From Paraspadella gotoi (taxonomy: Eukaryota > Chaetognatha): a stretch of 64,000 bases of DNA. The notes below the pieces were generated by a model, which was not told the origin of the DNA, made no database searches, and saw only the letters and a list, made by a program, of their open reading frames with translations. Where the stretch lies: contig CM119271.1 of NCBI GenBank assembly GCA_051294375.1, positions 9,439,308-9,503,307 on the forward strand. The letters run 5' to 3'. Made by a program: the position numbers and the translations under genes. Shown in pieces: positions 13,166 through 26,400 of this stretch (positions are counted from its first letter, which is position 1; the number at the start of each line of letters is the position of its first letter).

Positions 13166-13287
13166 CACAGGGTAAGAGAAAATCTTTACATTTTTTTGTA
13201 ATGTATAACAATGATAGAGAAATAAAATAACAAACTTAATAGTTAAACTAATAGTAACATTGTAAAATAAATTAATGAGTTAAAGAA
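12837..13287 (-). repeat. PLE terminal repeat, copy 2 (direct, truncated)
   Basis: Same orientation as copy 1 and upstream of the ORF, starting with ACATTGTGTATAAACTATC. It lacks the last ~90 bases of copy 1 and passes at GTTAAAGAAG straight into the inverted copy 3. It presumably supplied the promoter. Confidence 0.85.
12921..12976 (-). ncRNA. Hammerhead ribozyme, PLE copy 2
   Basis: The core, stem II, stem III and cleavage triplet are the same as in copy 1. It lies in the upstream direct terminal repeat, so it could cut the 5-prime end of minus-strand transcripts. Confidence 0.9.
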
Positions 13288-13513
13288 GGGGGGGGCCAGC
13301 TCATTTTGAGCTCTTTTCTCTCAACTTAATTTTCACTAACTCTTTACTTACCTATCCCTCATCACTTATTCTTCTATTTCAATTTCAACTTCTTTAACTC
13401 ATTAATTTATTTTACAATGTTTATATAGTTTAACTATTAAGTTTGTTATTTTATTTCTCTATCATTGTTATACATTACAAAAAAAAATGTAAAGATTTTC
13501 TCTTACCCTGTGT

Positions 13514-13555
<42 letters not shown>

Positions 13556-13653
13556 CAAATTTCACCCAACTTCTTCCCCTGATCTTACCTTCACCTGTCC
13601 TCATATCTGACCACTGTCCTTTGCTCAATTCTTTGTTGGAAACTCCCTCTTTT

Positions 13654-13691
<38 letters not shown>

Positions 13692-13815
13692 AACTAATGT
13701 TAAAGAGTAAAATATTGATTGTCATAACTGATGAAGACTCTAAAACTCAAGAGTCGAAACATGTCTTACCAATAATACAATTCGTTGATAAAAACAAATA
13801 AATTGTTTTTTCTCC
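13288..13815 (+). repeat. PLE terminal repeat, copy 3 (inverted)
   Basis: Reverse complement of copy 1, from GGGGGCCAGCTCATTTTG to TTTTTTCTCC. It lacks only the outermost ~40 bases of copy 1. With copy 2 it forms a long inverted repeat whose arms meet at 13287/13288. Confidence 0.85.
13718..13773 (+). ncRNA. Hammerhead ribozyme, PLE copy 3
   Basis: Plus-strand copy: CTGATGA at 13728-13734, stem II GACTCT/AGAGTC, GAAA at 13756-13759 and the triplet GTC at 13763-13765. The predicted cleavage lies between 13765 and 13766. All core residues are intact. Confidence 0.9.
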
Positions 13816-13831
13816 TAAAAAACATTTGTAG
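13816..13831. repeat. Right target-site duplication of the Penelope-like element
   Basis: Exact repeat of the 16-mer at 9265-9280. Confidence 0.8.
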
Positions 13832-14159
13832 AAAACTAATAGAGTTTTAAAAACAACTTTGTTTTCAAGGATATAAGTTAATTTCAAAATGTCTCTCTAT
13901 TACATTTTTTTAAATCACTAATAAAAAATTCATAAAAAATATCAGACGGATTGGCTTTTTTGTTTGACCTGCAACTCTTCAGATAGGTTTCTTTTATTTT
14001 TATATTATAATTTAAAATTTGATATAAAATGGCATAGAATGCATCAAATGTTTAAAGTGAATAAATTTTTGGAATCGCCAGAAGCTCAGCTTTTTGAATC
14101 TGGACTTCATATTGACTAATTTTAAAGTTGATTTGAATGACCCTTTGTCTTAAGGATAT
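13832..14159 (+). repeat. Right half of the dispersed repeat split by the Penelope insertion
   Basis: Aligns by eye to 18840-19201. Shared blocks include ATGTCTCTCTATTACATTTT, GACCTGCAACTCTTCAGATA and GAATCGCCAGAAGCTCAGCT. Together with 8833-9280 it reconstitutes one repeat. Confidence 0.8.
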
Positions 14160-14690
14160 GTAATTAACGAATTTTAAATTTTTTTTTTAAATTTTAACAT
14201 AACAGTATAATAAATTCAATTATTTATGTAATAAAAAATAAAAAATCATATAAAATAAAATAAAAAAAAATTATAAAAACATTAAATTTAAAATATTTTT
14301 TTTTATTTTTAAGAACAGATTCGCTTGAAAAAAACTAAGAAACTTTTATAAGATATGTTAAATCATATTTTAATATTAATACTGCAAAAAATGACTAAAA
14401 CATTTTAACATATATAAGTTTTTATTAAATATTCATAAAATAGAAAAATAGAAAATAGCGAAACAAGTAATTTACAAATTTTTATAGAGTAAAAAATTAT
14501 TAAAAGTTTAAAAAAAATTATTTTTAAAATTTATTATTTTATAAGAATATTATTACAAATATATTTAGAGAAAAACAAAGTTTTATTAGTTTCAACGAAT
14601 TTGTTTTTATTGGAAAAACAGACATGTTTCGGCTTTGGTTTTCAAGCCTTCTTCAGTGTTTGTGAATTAGACAAAATATTGTGCAAAAGA

Positions 14691-14721
<31 letters not shown>

Positions 14722-15077
14722 AAGTTAAAGTTTCCAATAATGTCTACAAATATATTGTATTTTACTATTATTTTCCAGAGACAATATAAACAAAATTTTT
14801 TTGGTACTAGTTAATCATAATATCTAACATTTAAATTTCCTTGTTTGATCACTCCAATAAATTTTTTGTTCTTGAGAGCTCTACTCTAATAAGTATATTA
14901 CCGTATTTTTAGCACTAATATTCTCCGGTAACTCCAAAGCATTTAAAATCGAAATAAAAATGATAAATAATCGCTGTCGTTTTTAACTTTTCATGTTTCT
15001 CAATTAAAAAAAAGAAAAAAAAACTGCATTGCTCCTTACAAATTTAATGATTACAAAAAACAAAAAAAACTTATTAA
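14160..15077. other. AT-rich spacer downstream of the ABC transporter gene
   Basis: Strongly AT-rich sequence with A and T homopolymers. No coding signal is seen. It contains the divergent hammerhead at 14614-14663 and a short GA tract at 14697-14721. The polyadenylation region of the minus-strand transporter gene should fall here; several AATAAA-like or reverse TTTATT motifs exist, but none can be singled out. Confidence 0.6.
14614..14663 (-). ncRNA. Divergent hammerhead ribozyme
   Basis: On the minus strand CTGAAGA is followed by stem II GGCTT/AAGCC with a 7-8 base loop, then GAAA, the 2-bp stem III CATGT and the cleavage triplet GTC. ACA/TGT closes stem I. Surrounding bases (TTCAACGAATTTG, and a GA tract 30 bases away) parallel the PLE terminal repeats. 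This looks like a relic terminal repeat of a second, diverged PLE with an intact ribozyme core. Confidence 0.75.
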
Positions 15078-18000
15078 TCATCTTCGCTTTTGCCTAATAT
15101 TGAGCAGAATGACGGCCAGCACGTGATAAACGACCATGAGCACCACGAGCATCAAGATGTCGAAACACAAATTTTGTTCGTGATAAGACCACAAGTCCAA
15201 CACTTGGTGATAATTTAAAGTCATATTGTCGTTCACACATCGAGAGGGTATGCGTTGTACCTTGTGGGAACATAGTAGGGGAGAGAATTAGGGGAATGAA
15301 AGAAAATAAATGATAGTGAATATATAAATAGATAAAGAAAGAAAGTAAGTGAGAAATAAAGAAAAAAAGAAAGAAAGAAAGAAAGAGAGAAATAAAAAAA
15401 TATTGTTTCTTTTGTCCAAATGAAACAGTTAAAAAAACAAAATACCGCTTCATTGGTAAGAAAGGTAAGTAAGACTAGTTAGATCAAAATCAGTTCATTT
15501 ATTAACTAAATTAAATTACTATATTGCTAGTACCAATATAAATTAGTACTAAATAAATAAATAATAAAATGAATAATTGATAAATAAATTAATATCAACT
15601 AATTGCTCACCGCTCTCCAGAGCAATATGCTTAACGCTTCAAAGCCGTAATAAAAAAATGAAAACCAACGCATCCACCTAGAAAAGAATTAGATTGTGCA
15701 AAAATAGTCATTTTAAAAAAAAAATAACCAAAGATAAATTAAACTTACTACTTTATTATTATTATAGTCTATTTTTTTAAATACAAAATGTTAGATTTAT
15801 TCAAGTAAATATTAATCTTCAAAACTAGCCTTCTTTAGTATTTTAAATCTTAGAATCGGGAGAGGTATGTCATTGTCGTCTTCAGGAAATAGAGGGAGCA
15901 TCTGTTATCTTTACAACACAAGGATAGAATTCTATAAAATACTATTAAATTCCATGGGAATATTATAACTCAAAATCGTTTCAATCATAGCAATTCGTAC
16001 AAACCTCAACACGAGGGGTATCGAATCTTTGATGATGAAATATCCGGCAAAGAGCATCGGGATCAACATAAAGGGATTCGCTAACGCGATGGCCCATTCC
16101 AAGCTTCCACCGATGCAGCTGAAAGTCGGACAATTTATTTTAAAAAAATGGATTCAAATTTAACAGTTAATATTTACAAAAAAAAAAAAAAGAATAATAA
16201 TAGCGTAGCAAAAATAGAATAGCGCAACATTAATTTCTTTCTAATATAAACCGTAACGATTATAAATTTTAGGCTTTGATTTAGCCAAGTTACCTTATTA
16301 AATATCCATAAGCGATGGTAGTCTGAAAGTTATAGGGAGAGTGTTTTTAGCTCATTTTAATTCTGTAGTATCATTGCAGGAAATGGACCGGTTAAAACTT
16401 TTAAACTTTTTCCATTAAGAAAGATATACAATCGTGATTTCGACATTTCGTAATTCGAACCTGCATGGAAATTTCGTAGACCAAGATGAACCAGCAGAAC
16501 AACTCAAACTGAGATCCTTGATTCGCTTTGAACCCGACCATCCAAAAGGTGACGAAGACTCGAACGGTGACGATAGCGATGCCTATCACAAGCGAAGCCG
16601 TTACCTTAACGATAAATTGGAATTAATTAATTATTTTATTAATTAATTAATTAATTAATTAATTAATTAATTAATAATTAATTAATTAATTGATAGTATC
16701 CATTAATGGATACGTTATGAATTAATTCATAAACCATTTATAAATAAGCAGTCCCCCGTAACTATTTTTTTCGATTTTTTCTTCACATTATTAGTAAATT
16801 ACCGTTCTTCATTACTAATATCTAATTAGAAAACTAGGGCAGAAAGTAACTTTTAACTTTGTTTTGTATAGATGCTCCCTTTATTTCCAGAAGACAACAC
16901 TAACATCCCTCTCCCCATTACATTATAAAAGAATATACTTATATAAAGTATATAATTAAATTTAATATACAGTGAAATTTATAAAATTAATAAAATTTAT
17001 AAAATTAAAATTTTAATATAAAATATAAATTTGTTTTACTGATTTAGACTTTAAAATTTTATATTAAAGTCTAATTCAGTAAAACAAGTAATTTTACAAT
17101 TTTTCATAACTAGAACATAATTCGAATATTAATTATTTAACCTGGGAGAAGTAGTAGATGGTCGGCGAATAGAGTCCAGCCACGTGATCGCGTTGCAGAA
17201 GAGGGAAACTGAGGGGGAACTTCTCGACGACCCCATAGACCGTGTCGAAGAAGATGCTGAGGGCGGGAAGATTTAAACGTAAATTCATTAAGATTTAATG
17301 ATTTATCGTTAAAACAAGTTGGAGCAAACAATGTCGGATCTGCCCACGATTAATTATTTGATTAATTAATACATCTTGCATTTCCATTTAAAATAAAAAG
17401 AAAAAGAAGAATAATCAATTAGTGAAGCAAGTCCTTTGTTTTTCCCATTTAAACTCATTTCCACAATTCCATTGAAACTTGATTTCCAGTTTAATCACGC
17501 ACTTTTCTACCCAAATAGAAAATTTCAAGTCAATCGCCCCATCCACTCATGAGTAATTGGTGTTCAAATGGTGAAATATATTTTTTTGGTTTTTTCCATT
17601 TAAACTCATTTTCACTCTGTCGATTCCATCGAAACTTCATATCCATCTCAATCACACACTTCCCTACCCACACACAAAATTTCATTCCAATCCATCCAAC
17701 CAATCACGAGTAATTGGTGTTTTTTGCTAAGGTGGGACGGAGGGACTGACGGACGAACGGATGGACGGATGGACAGACAAACAGACGGACGGACGGACAT
17801 CGGTTTTTTGCATAATTTATCATAATTCGATGTTCTGACATGATATAAGTGAATGCCCGACAAGGTTGAGGGGGCAGACCGAGGGACCGACAAAGTGAAT
17901 TATAGAGTCGGGATCTGCTGATAAGCAGATCCGACTAAAAATGTTCACGATGGACTTGCAGAGGAAAGCAGGAGACCACAACTTAAAATCATTTTTCCCC

Positions 18001-21000
18001 CCAACTTTTTATGTTATTATCAGTAAGCAGTAAAAAAAAAAACTTTAAAAATTCTGAATTGCTACTTTATCTATGTATTATGAAAACATTTTTCTATATT
18101 GATTCCCAACTTCGATGTTGGTGACAGTAATTAGTAAAAAATTAGAGCTTTAATAATTCTGCATTGCGACTTTATCTATGTATTATGAAAACCTTTTAGT
18201 ATAATAATTCTTATCTTCGATGTTGGTGACAGTAATTAGTAAAAAATTAGAACTTTAAAAATTCTGCATTGCGACTTTATCTATGTATTATGAAAACCTT
18301 TTAGTATAATAATTCTTATCTTCGATGTTGGCGACAGTAATTAGTGACATTTGGTAAAAAAATTGAGCTTTAAAAAAAATTTTAAGAGGAAAGGTCATTC
18401 AGCATAACAATACGTAATCATTGATGTGTTAGAGCTAATATATCGAGAAATACATTATAGTCATCAGTAATCACAAAAAAAGTTTCTTATTTATATGTAA
18501 ACATTCCGTTTTCAATATTTTTTTTAAAATGGGTAAATAACAAATTGTTAAGTTAAATGGGTAAGCACATTTTTTAAAGATTTGTTTTTCAATCTGGTTG
18601 TTAAAAAATTCTAGGTAAGAAGTTAAAACACGGTATGGAATAGTTTAGAAGGGGAGAATTAAGCAATTAATCTCGTTACTCTGTTGGTTTTCCAGTCATG
18701 AACAAAATCTTCAGTTAAATAGATAGTAAAGAAATTCGAGCTACAATGAATCTACACTGAATTTGAAGAGTTGCAGCCTAAACGACTGCAATAATATTGA
18801 ATTAAAAATCTGATTAGCAATCTTAAACATTTGTAAAAATGTAATAGAAAGACATTTTGATAAACGCGTTCCAGTTAGAAAGAATTCAGGGTTAAAGTTA
18901 AAAAACGTTTCATTTTCAAGGATACAAGTTGAAATTTAAAAATGTCTCTCTATTACATTTTTCTAATTCAGTAATAAAAAATTCATAAAAAATATCAGGT
19001 GGATAGGCCTTTTCGTTTGACCTGCAACTCTTCAGATAGGTTCTTTTATTTTATATTATAATTAAAACCGATATAAAATGGGGTAGAATGCATCAAATGC
19101 TTAAAGTGAATACATTTTCGGAATCGCCAGGAGCTCAGCTTTCTGAATTTGCCATTTTAGCCTATTTTAAAGTTGAATTAAATGACCCTTTTCCTTAAAG
19201 ACGCATCGAAAATTTATATCTTAGTATAACAATGACTTGCTAATGACAAAGTCATTTCTTTAATTAAATGTTGATTCTTAGTTGCCATTCCATATTTTCT
19301 ATACAAACATTTTAGTAAATAATATTTCGAGTTACAAGAGGACATTAAGATCTTATTAATCGTTGTGAGTCATTAAAACTAATCCCGACATCTAAAAAAA
19401 CAATATACTTTCTGGCGGTTCGATCATGATCAATTTATTTGAATTGTCAGCGTTTTTTCCTTTTTTTACTCAAACTCTCGATCATTTAAATTATTCGATT
19501 CAAAATACGAAGAACAAAGTTGCTGTTTATTATCAAGAAAAGGTTGTCACGATAAGTTTTCCTAATGATAATTTCTACTGTTCTTTTATTTTGACTCAGG
19601 ATTCAGCTTACGTCAAGTTTAGCGAACTTTAGCTATAATAGTTTTATTAATAGCTATATTACCAAATTACTAATGACCCTCTACTCACTCTGTCAGCAAG
19701 AAGAAGACAACGCCGGAATAATTTTGCTGCAAAAGAAAAAAAAAAAAGAAAACTGAAGAGAGAGTATGTGTTAGTGACAGAACCGTTCAATATAAGCAGT
19801 GCCAGAGCTTCGGATCAGGCGGTAACACCGAGTTACAGGCGGGTTAAGCGCACCGTCCCTCTTAACTGCTAGGCAACCACCGGGCTCGAACCCAGGACCT
19901 TTGGGTCGGGAGGCGAATGACTTGCCTCCGGCATCAATGGCCGCTGATGAACGGTTGGTAGAATTTAGTCTACCATAAAACGATTGATTCGTCACTTTCA
20001 CAAGAGTGTTATTATTATTTATTATGTTATTATTATTATTAAAATATTACCTGCCTTCTCACTATCGTTGAATATTAGCTATTGCATGGTCTTTCCTATC
20101 ATTCTATCTATTCATAAGGCCCTCTCTATCACGCTACCCTCACAGTGATTCTCAGCATCACATCACATCACTAAATCCTTATCAACAAAAGACTCGACCA
20201 TCAATATACTTTTAACCTTGCCCTCAATATCGCTTAATACTTACCAAACGCTGCCCTTCAAACTCTACCCGTCAAACTTACCCCATCAAACTTTCACCAT
20301 CAAACTCCAACCCGCCCCAGAAAACATTCACCACCAAACTTGAACTCCCCCATCAAACTTTACCCATTTAACTCAAACACGGCCCAGCAAACTTTCATCA
20401 TCAAAGCTAAACTTTTCCCCGTCAAACTTTCCCCATCAAACTTTCCCCAGAAAACATTCACCACCAAACTTGAACTCCCCCATCAAACTTTAACCATTTA
20501 ACTCAAACACGCCCCAGCAAACTTTCACCATCAAAGCTAAACTTTTCCCCATCAAACTTTCCCCATCAAACTCTCACCATCACGTTGCTATCGATGATCG
20601 TTTGATAATACAAACAGCCCAGAAAGAGTGCCAGCACCAGCGCCTCCACCAGCTTCAGCAGCAGGAAGAACGGGTCTCGCCCCAGCTTCTTAAAAGTCCG
20701 GTACATCAGCCAGATGTACTGATTGGCCGGGCTCGTTTGGTAAGAGTTCAGGCTGAAGGGGTAGATTCTGTGGAAAAAATGATGGAGGAAACATCAAATG
20801 AGATTTTCGGGGTATTTTACAAACTGTACGGGTCTTATTTCTTTACATATTGATTGTCATCATTGTTTATTTTAATGTTGATTATTGTTGATAGTTGTTG
20901 ATAGTTGTTGATAATCATTAATTAAAAATAATCAAAAACTCTGAGATACAAAGTAAAGTTGCTATAAAAATTTGCATTATAAATGGGATATTTGTTGGAA

Positions 21001-23386
21001 AATGTTTTTGTCATAAAATAATAAAGTAATAAATTTTGAATACATAGATAAGAACTAGGAAGCTGTCAATTATCCAGCAAGTTTGAAAATATATTTAAAG
21101 GTAATTTTCCTTTTTTGTATGGTGGACTAAAATCCACCAACTGTTCATCAGCGGCATTGGTGCCGGAGGCAAGTCATTCGCCTCCAAACCCAAAGGTCCG
21201 GGGTTCTAGCCCGGTGGTCGCCTAGCAGTTAAGAGGGACGGGCGCTTAACCCTCCTGTAACATGGTGTTACAGCCTGATGAGAAGCTCAGGGACTGCTTA
21301 TTTGAACAGTTCTGTCATTAACACATAACAATTATCACTGTCTGTCTCTTCATTGGTGAGCCCGACTTCCAAACACACAGCAACAACAACACTTTCAGGC
21401 GACATGCTCAACCTGGCGATGCACTTTCCGCCAACAACACATCAGGCGACATGCCTCAACTTGGTGACGAACTTTCCACCAACAACAATGGAAGAAACGC
21501 AACAGACTTCTCCCTACGGGAGGGGGGGATACAGTGGACTAAAATCCACCAACCGTTCATCAGCGGCCATTGTGCCGGAAGCAAGTCATTCGCCTCCCAA
21601 CCCAAAGGTCCGGGGTTCTAGCCGGTGTCGCCAGCAGTTAAGAGGGACGGGGCGCTTAACCCGCCTGTAACATGGTGTTACAGCCTGATCCGAAGCTCAG
21701 GACTGCTTATTTGAACAAGTTCTGTCATTTAACACATAACAATTATCACTGTCTCTTCATCTGATTAATTATTACTTGTTCTAACGGAATTAGATTAACC
21801 TCTCAATTCTCGGAAAAGGTTTTCGATTAGCGTCCTTGATGAGCTCTCGGTATTTATTCCCGTAAGTCGACGATTCAAATGAACTCGCAATTATCTGAAT
21901 ACAGGGTTTTGTTAAATAAGCTTGACCAAATAGTTAAACACTGTACCATGTAAAATATCAAAAGATATATTAATAATTATTATCGAAGTAATATGTAGTA
22001 TGAGTTATAAACAAAAATCTATCATGGCTTACCTAAATTTAGGTAAGTTTTCTAAATTCGGCCACAATAACTTACCCTAACCCGCTTCCTTCGGAAATCT
22101 TCCTCTCCGGGCACCACAGCCAAAGTGTGGATTAAATGGTCGGCCAAATTGTAGTTTTTCGGACATGGGAAACCCATCCTAAATTTTGCAAAAAAAAAAA
22201 TGGTTGGTTTGGTGTGACTATCATGATCAGTATATTGATGTTAGTTATTAATAGAGTTTTTAACTTCAACTATGAGTTTACACAACGGTTTTAAACAATT
22301 GTTTTTAGTTTAGCGGTTTTATTAAATAGAAGTAATAACAATTTAACGATGTGAAACACTTTACATACGAAAAAAAAAAAAAAATTAAAAAAGAATCAAA
22401 ACGAAAGGAAATTTGACTCGTGACGATAAAACAAATGACAAAATGAGACCAACTGCCATCTAACGCCGGCCTCATGTCTAACAAAAAAATTTACAAAACG
22501 GAAAAAAAAATAAACAAAAGACAACCCGTCGAAAAACTCTGCGGCGTCGTCCACGCAGCCGCAGAAGCAGAGCCTTCCTTCGCCCAAGAGGTAGAGTCGA
22601 TCGAACATGGCGAAGGTTTCGGACGAAGGCTGATGGATCGTCGACACTATCGTCTTGCCCTCTCGGGCCATCTTCTGGAGAGTGGGGGTTTAAATTTGGA
22701 GGGGGGTGGGTAAGGGGGTTAGGACCGAGTGTCGGCGGACGAAAAGAAAAAGGAAAAAAATGAAGAAAGAAAATAAGGAAAGAAATGAAAGAGGAAGCTT
22801 GGAAAGGAGAAGGATGCAAGGTAGAAAGAAAGAAAGAAAGAAAGAAAAAAAGAAAGAAATAAAAGAACGAAAGATAGAAAGAAAGAAATAAAGAAAAAAG
22901 AAATAAAAGAACGAAAGATAGAAAGAAAGGAAAAGAAAAGAAAAGAGAGAATACCATCACAAGGTAAGCACGCCAAAAAATCAGATATAAGCGAGCAGTC
23001 ATCCAAATATATGTGAGGTTAAATTGAGTTTAGTTAAGTCACCATTGGTAAACTAAACGCCAAAGAAACAAGAACGGTTCATCCAATGTGTTGCACCGCA
23101 GTAACTTGCTTAGCCTATGGATTGGAATATCGTCTTTCATTCCTTATAGTTTTAGGATTTCCTTACGGTGGCGCTAGCAGTCACTTAGATTTGAATTTTT
23201 TTCCTGTCTTAACAAATGAGCATCTAATTATAGGTGAGTTATGAGCATTTTTAACGTAAGTGGGACAGATCGATGGACAGACATACTGACCGACCGACAG
23301 ATCGACCGAAAGGTCACTTATAGAGTTGCTCCACGAGTACTCGCGGCGCAACTAAAAAGGAGATAAATTCTACAATCCCCCTAATT

Positions 23387-23429
<43 letters not shown>

Positions 23430-26400
23430 GAAAAAAAAATAAAATCTTCGACTCCTTAATCCAACCCCCCCTTTACCGCCCCCCCTTCCTCCCGCCACCA
23501 TCTAACTTTCAAAACTCCGACGACGGTTTGCGCCATGAAGGAATCCAAACCGGAAGTGGGTTCGTCGCAAAACAACAACATCGGATCGGTGAGCAACTCG
23601 GCGGCGAACGAGAGACGCTTGGCTTCGCCGCCCGAGATGCCCTTCAACTCGCCGGGGATGCCTGATGAGGTGGGAGAAGGGGAGGCACAGAGGCTCGAAT
23701 TATAAGCACCACCCTGCAAAATTCCATAACTCCTCATTCGCCCTGCCAATCAAGTATATACACAGAGGGTCCAATTATAAGTACCACCCTGCAAAATTCC
23801 CTAAGTCCTCATTCGCCCTGCCAATCAAGTATATACACAGAGGCTCGAATTATAAGCACCACCCTGCAAAGGGGGAGAGAGAGAGGGGGGGAAATGGGGG
23901 ACGATGATTGATTGATTGATCGATCCGACGCGTGGAGCGAACCAGGAGACGGGATTCCGATAATGTCGACATTGTTGAGATATTGCATAATGCATAAGTT
24001 GCGGATGAAAGGTAATTGCAAAATAATAAGTATGTTGTGCCTTGTGGCGGTATATTCACACCGCCTCACGTCCACCATCGTTCAATCAACACCATTGGCT
24101 CACAGGGGTAACGCATCATCCCAGGCGTTGTGTTCCATCCACAGTCCTAACGACTTCCCTCTTCGTTGACCGTCCTGGGGTAACCGCGCCAGTCACTGGA
24201 TGCGTCGCTGAGGATCGGGAGCCCCCAAAGCCAACAGTGAGATCCCCCATCACTATGGGCATGACAGGGAACCCGGCTGTTGCCATTATGTATTATGTTT
24301 TGAAAGTAATTTACTTACATTTTCTTACTTCATAATTTGACAATTTTTTTTAGATCAACTAGATATAAACAAAATATTAAATGCAGGATTCTTAACTGCA
24401 TATTTCTCATTGAGACGTTTTCTTTTACCAGATTCTGCCCGAATCCAATCGTCAGGTTACGACGTAACAGTAAATTTTAGTTTTCTAAATGATTAAGTAT
24501 GCTTTGTACGAAGTAATTGGCAATTACATTTTTTTTAATTAGAAGCATGTTTTTACCGCTCGAAAAAAATATATATATTTTAGAAAGTTTCAAAAATTAG
24601 TTACGTTATTCTTATTAAAATTAGAAGGAGCATCTTCATCTAATAAACATCGAACAAATGACGCGCGTGCGCACTGCTCAATACGCACGCCTCGCACTCC
24701 TTTGCACGCACCGATGATGGAGTGTTCGCACTTCTTGAGACCGACCGACTTCATGACTTCTTCGATTCTCTGTAGCTTTTCTTCTTTGGTGCAGTTTTTC
24801 ATCCGGAGATTCGCGTGAAAGATGAGATGCTCACGGACTCTGGGGTGGATGGAACGAAGAGAGGTGAAGAGAGAGGACACTCTTCTCCGAAAGCTGCCCA
24901 TTTTGAATTAAATTTAAAATTAAGTTTTTTTTTTTTTTTGTTTTTTTTTTAAGGTTTAATAATCACACATTAATCGGGTTAGGGGTTTTGAATAGGGATT
25001 GCGTCATGAATTTAGGTTATGGATTAGGTTAGCCATTAGGGTTGTGGTTAGGGTCAAAGTTTTGGTTTTGGATTGGTGTTGGATGTTGGAAGATATGATT
25101 AGGAAATAGAGTAAGGGATCGGATATTTTGGTTAGGGATTAGGGCAAGGAATCGGGCTAGGATTAGCAATAATTTTAAGGATTAGGAATTTAAATATCTT
25201 GAATACGAGATAAAAAGAGACTGAAAAGTTTTAGAAGTTGTTTAAATTACTAAATGGCTGAAAACTTGTTATAAAGTGAAATTCGGAAAAAAGATACGAG
25301 CAAAGATCTACTAAAATATCAAGATTGCTCGAGAAGATGAGATCGAAGAAGATGATCCAAGTTGAAGTAAACCATAGAAGATGAGAAGAAATGAGATGAA
25401 TTCGGACGATCGAGCGATCTATCTCCCAACGGATCGTCGAAACCTCTGACCTTAACGTTCCCAAAAACAAGTCCTCCTGCTGAACGAAGCCGGAGATTCT
25501 GGACATGACCGTCGGGGAGATGGCTCGTCCGTTGACCAACACGTTGCCCTCGACCTTGTTTTTTTATAATTAATATTATTATTATTATTAATACATAATT
25601 AATTAACTGGAGTATCGAGCCGCCAAAAGTCAACCGGGGAAAAAAATAAATAACTTTTATTTAATATATATAAAAAATTATAACTTTTATTTATATATAT
25701 TTTCTTTAGATTAATATTATTTATATTGTTCATAACGAAATATTAAAATAAATAGCAAAACACTTTTGGGTTTAATTTTAAAACGAAATTAAAACAATCC
25801 TAAAATCGTTATCTATACATTGGTACTAAGCAATTCAAGAAAATTAAAATCGTACTTCCAGTTATTTATTATTAAATTATGTAATATAATCGGTTGTTCA
25901 TAGTTTTCTTTACTGTTTTTTAAGATTCTATATAAAATACGGTTCTCACCCTCAATTGTTTGATTCCAGTTCTATTTAAAATATTTAACAAGGTCGTTTT
26001 TCCGGCGCCACTGGCGCCCATCAACGCCGTCAGAGTTCCGGGCACGGCGACGCCGCTCACGCCGTGTAGAATCACTGCCGGTTTCGAGTGTTACAGTTTC
26101 TTAGGAACTTCTTAAGAATTTCAAGCGTTTGTCTTTTGTTTTTCCCTTTTACCTTTGATACGAGGCGGCGGTGGTTGTCCTTTTTTCGCCCTGCGCTTCG
26201 GCAAAAACGCGGCTGCCTTTTTGACAAAATGACCAAGGTGAGAATCATTACGTATTTAGGAATAGTTTACACATCATTTTTAGTTATGATAGTTATGATA
26301 GTTTCCGATTTGTAAAGAAAAGCTTAAAATATGTAGAGCCATATTATGATTATAGTGACAAAATTTATGAAAATTTTAAGGGTAAATTTTCAACGATTAA

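Larger units (their letters stand above)
9281..13815 (-). mobile_element. Penelope-like retroelement (PLE) with terminal repeats and hammerhead ribozymes
   Basis: A 4535-bp insertion between 16-bp target-site duplications. The body (9855-12836) carries a minus-strand reverse transcriptase/GIY-YIG endonuclease ORF, now broken by frameshifts. Direct terminal repeats lie at 9281-9854 and 12837-13287. A further copy in inverted orientation (13288-13815) abuts the second. Mixed direct and inverted terminal repeats, a C-terminal GIY-YIG nuclease and hammerhead ribozymes in the repeats are family hallmarks of Penelope-like elements. The inverted copy still carries the distal segment, ending in AGCTCAAAATGAGCT, that the adjacent direct copy has lost. 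The element is probably inactive: the ORF is fragmented and the polymerase catalytic motif is altered. Confidence 0.92.

Noticed and set aside
17880-17940. Helitron 3-prime end (hairpin then CTAA)
   Set aside because: The hairpin is followed by CTAA, but the next base is A in all copies where Helitrons require T, and no matching TC 5-prime end was seen.
19860-19930. Functional tRNA gene
   Set aside because: A B-box-like motif is present, but no complete cloverleaf can be drawn. The same sequence recurs as a SINE.
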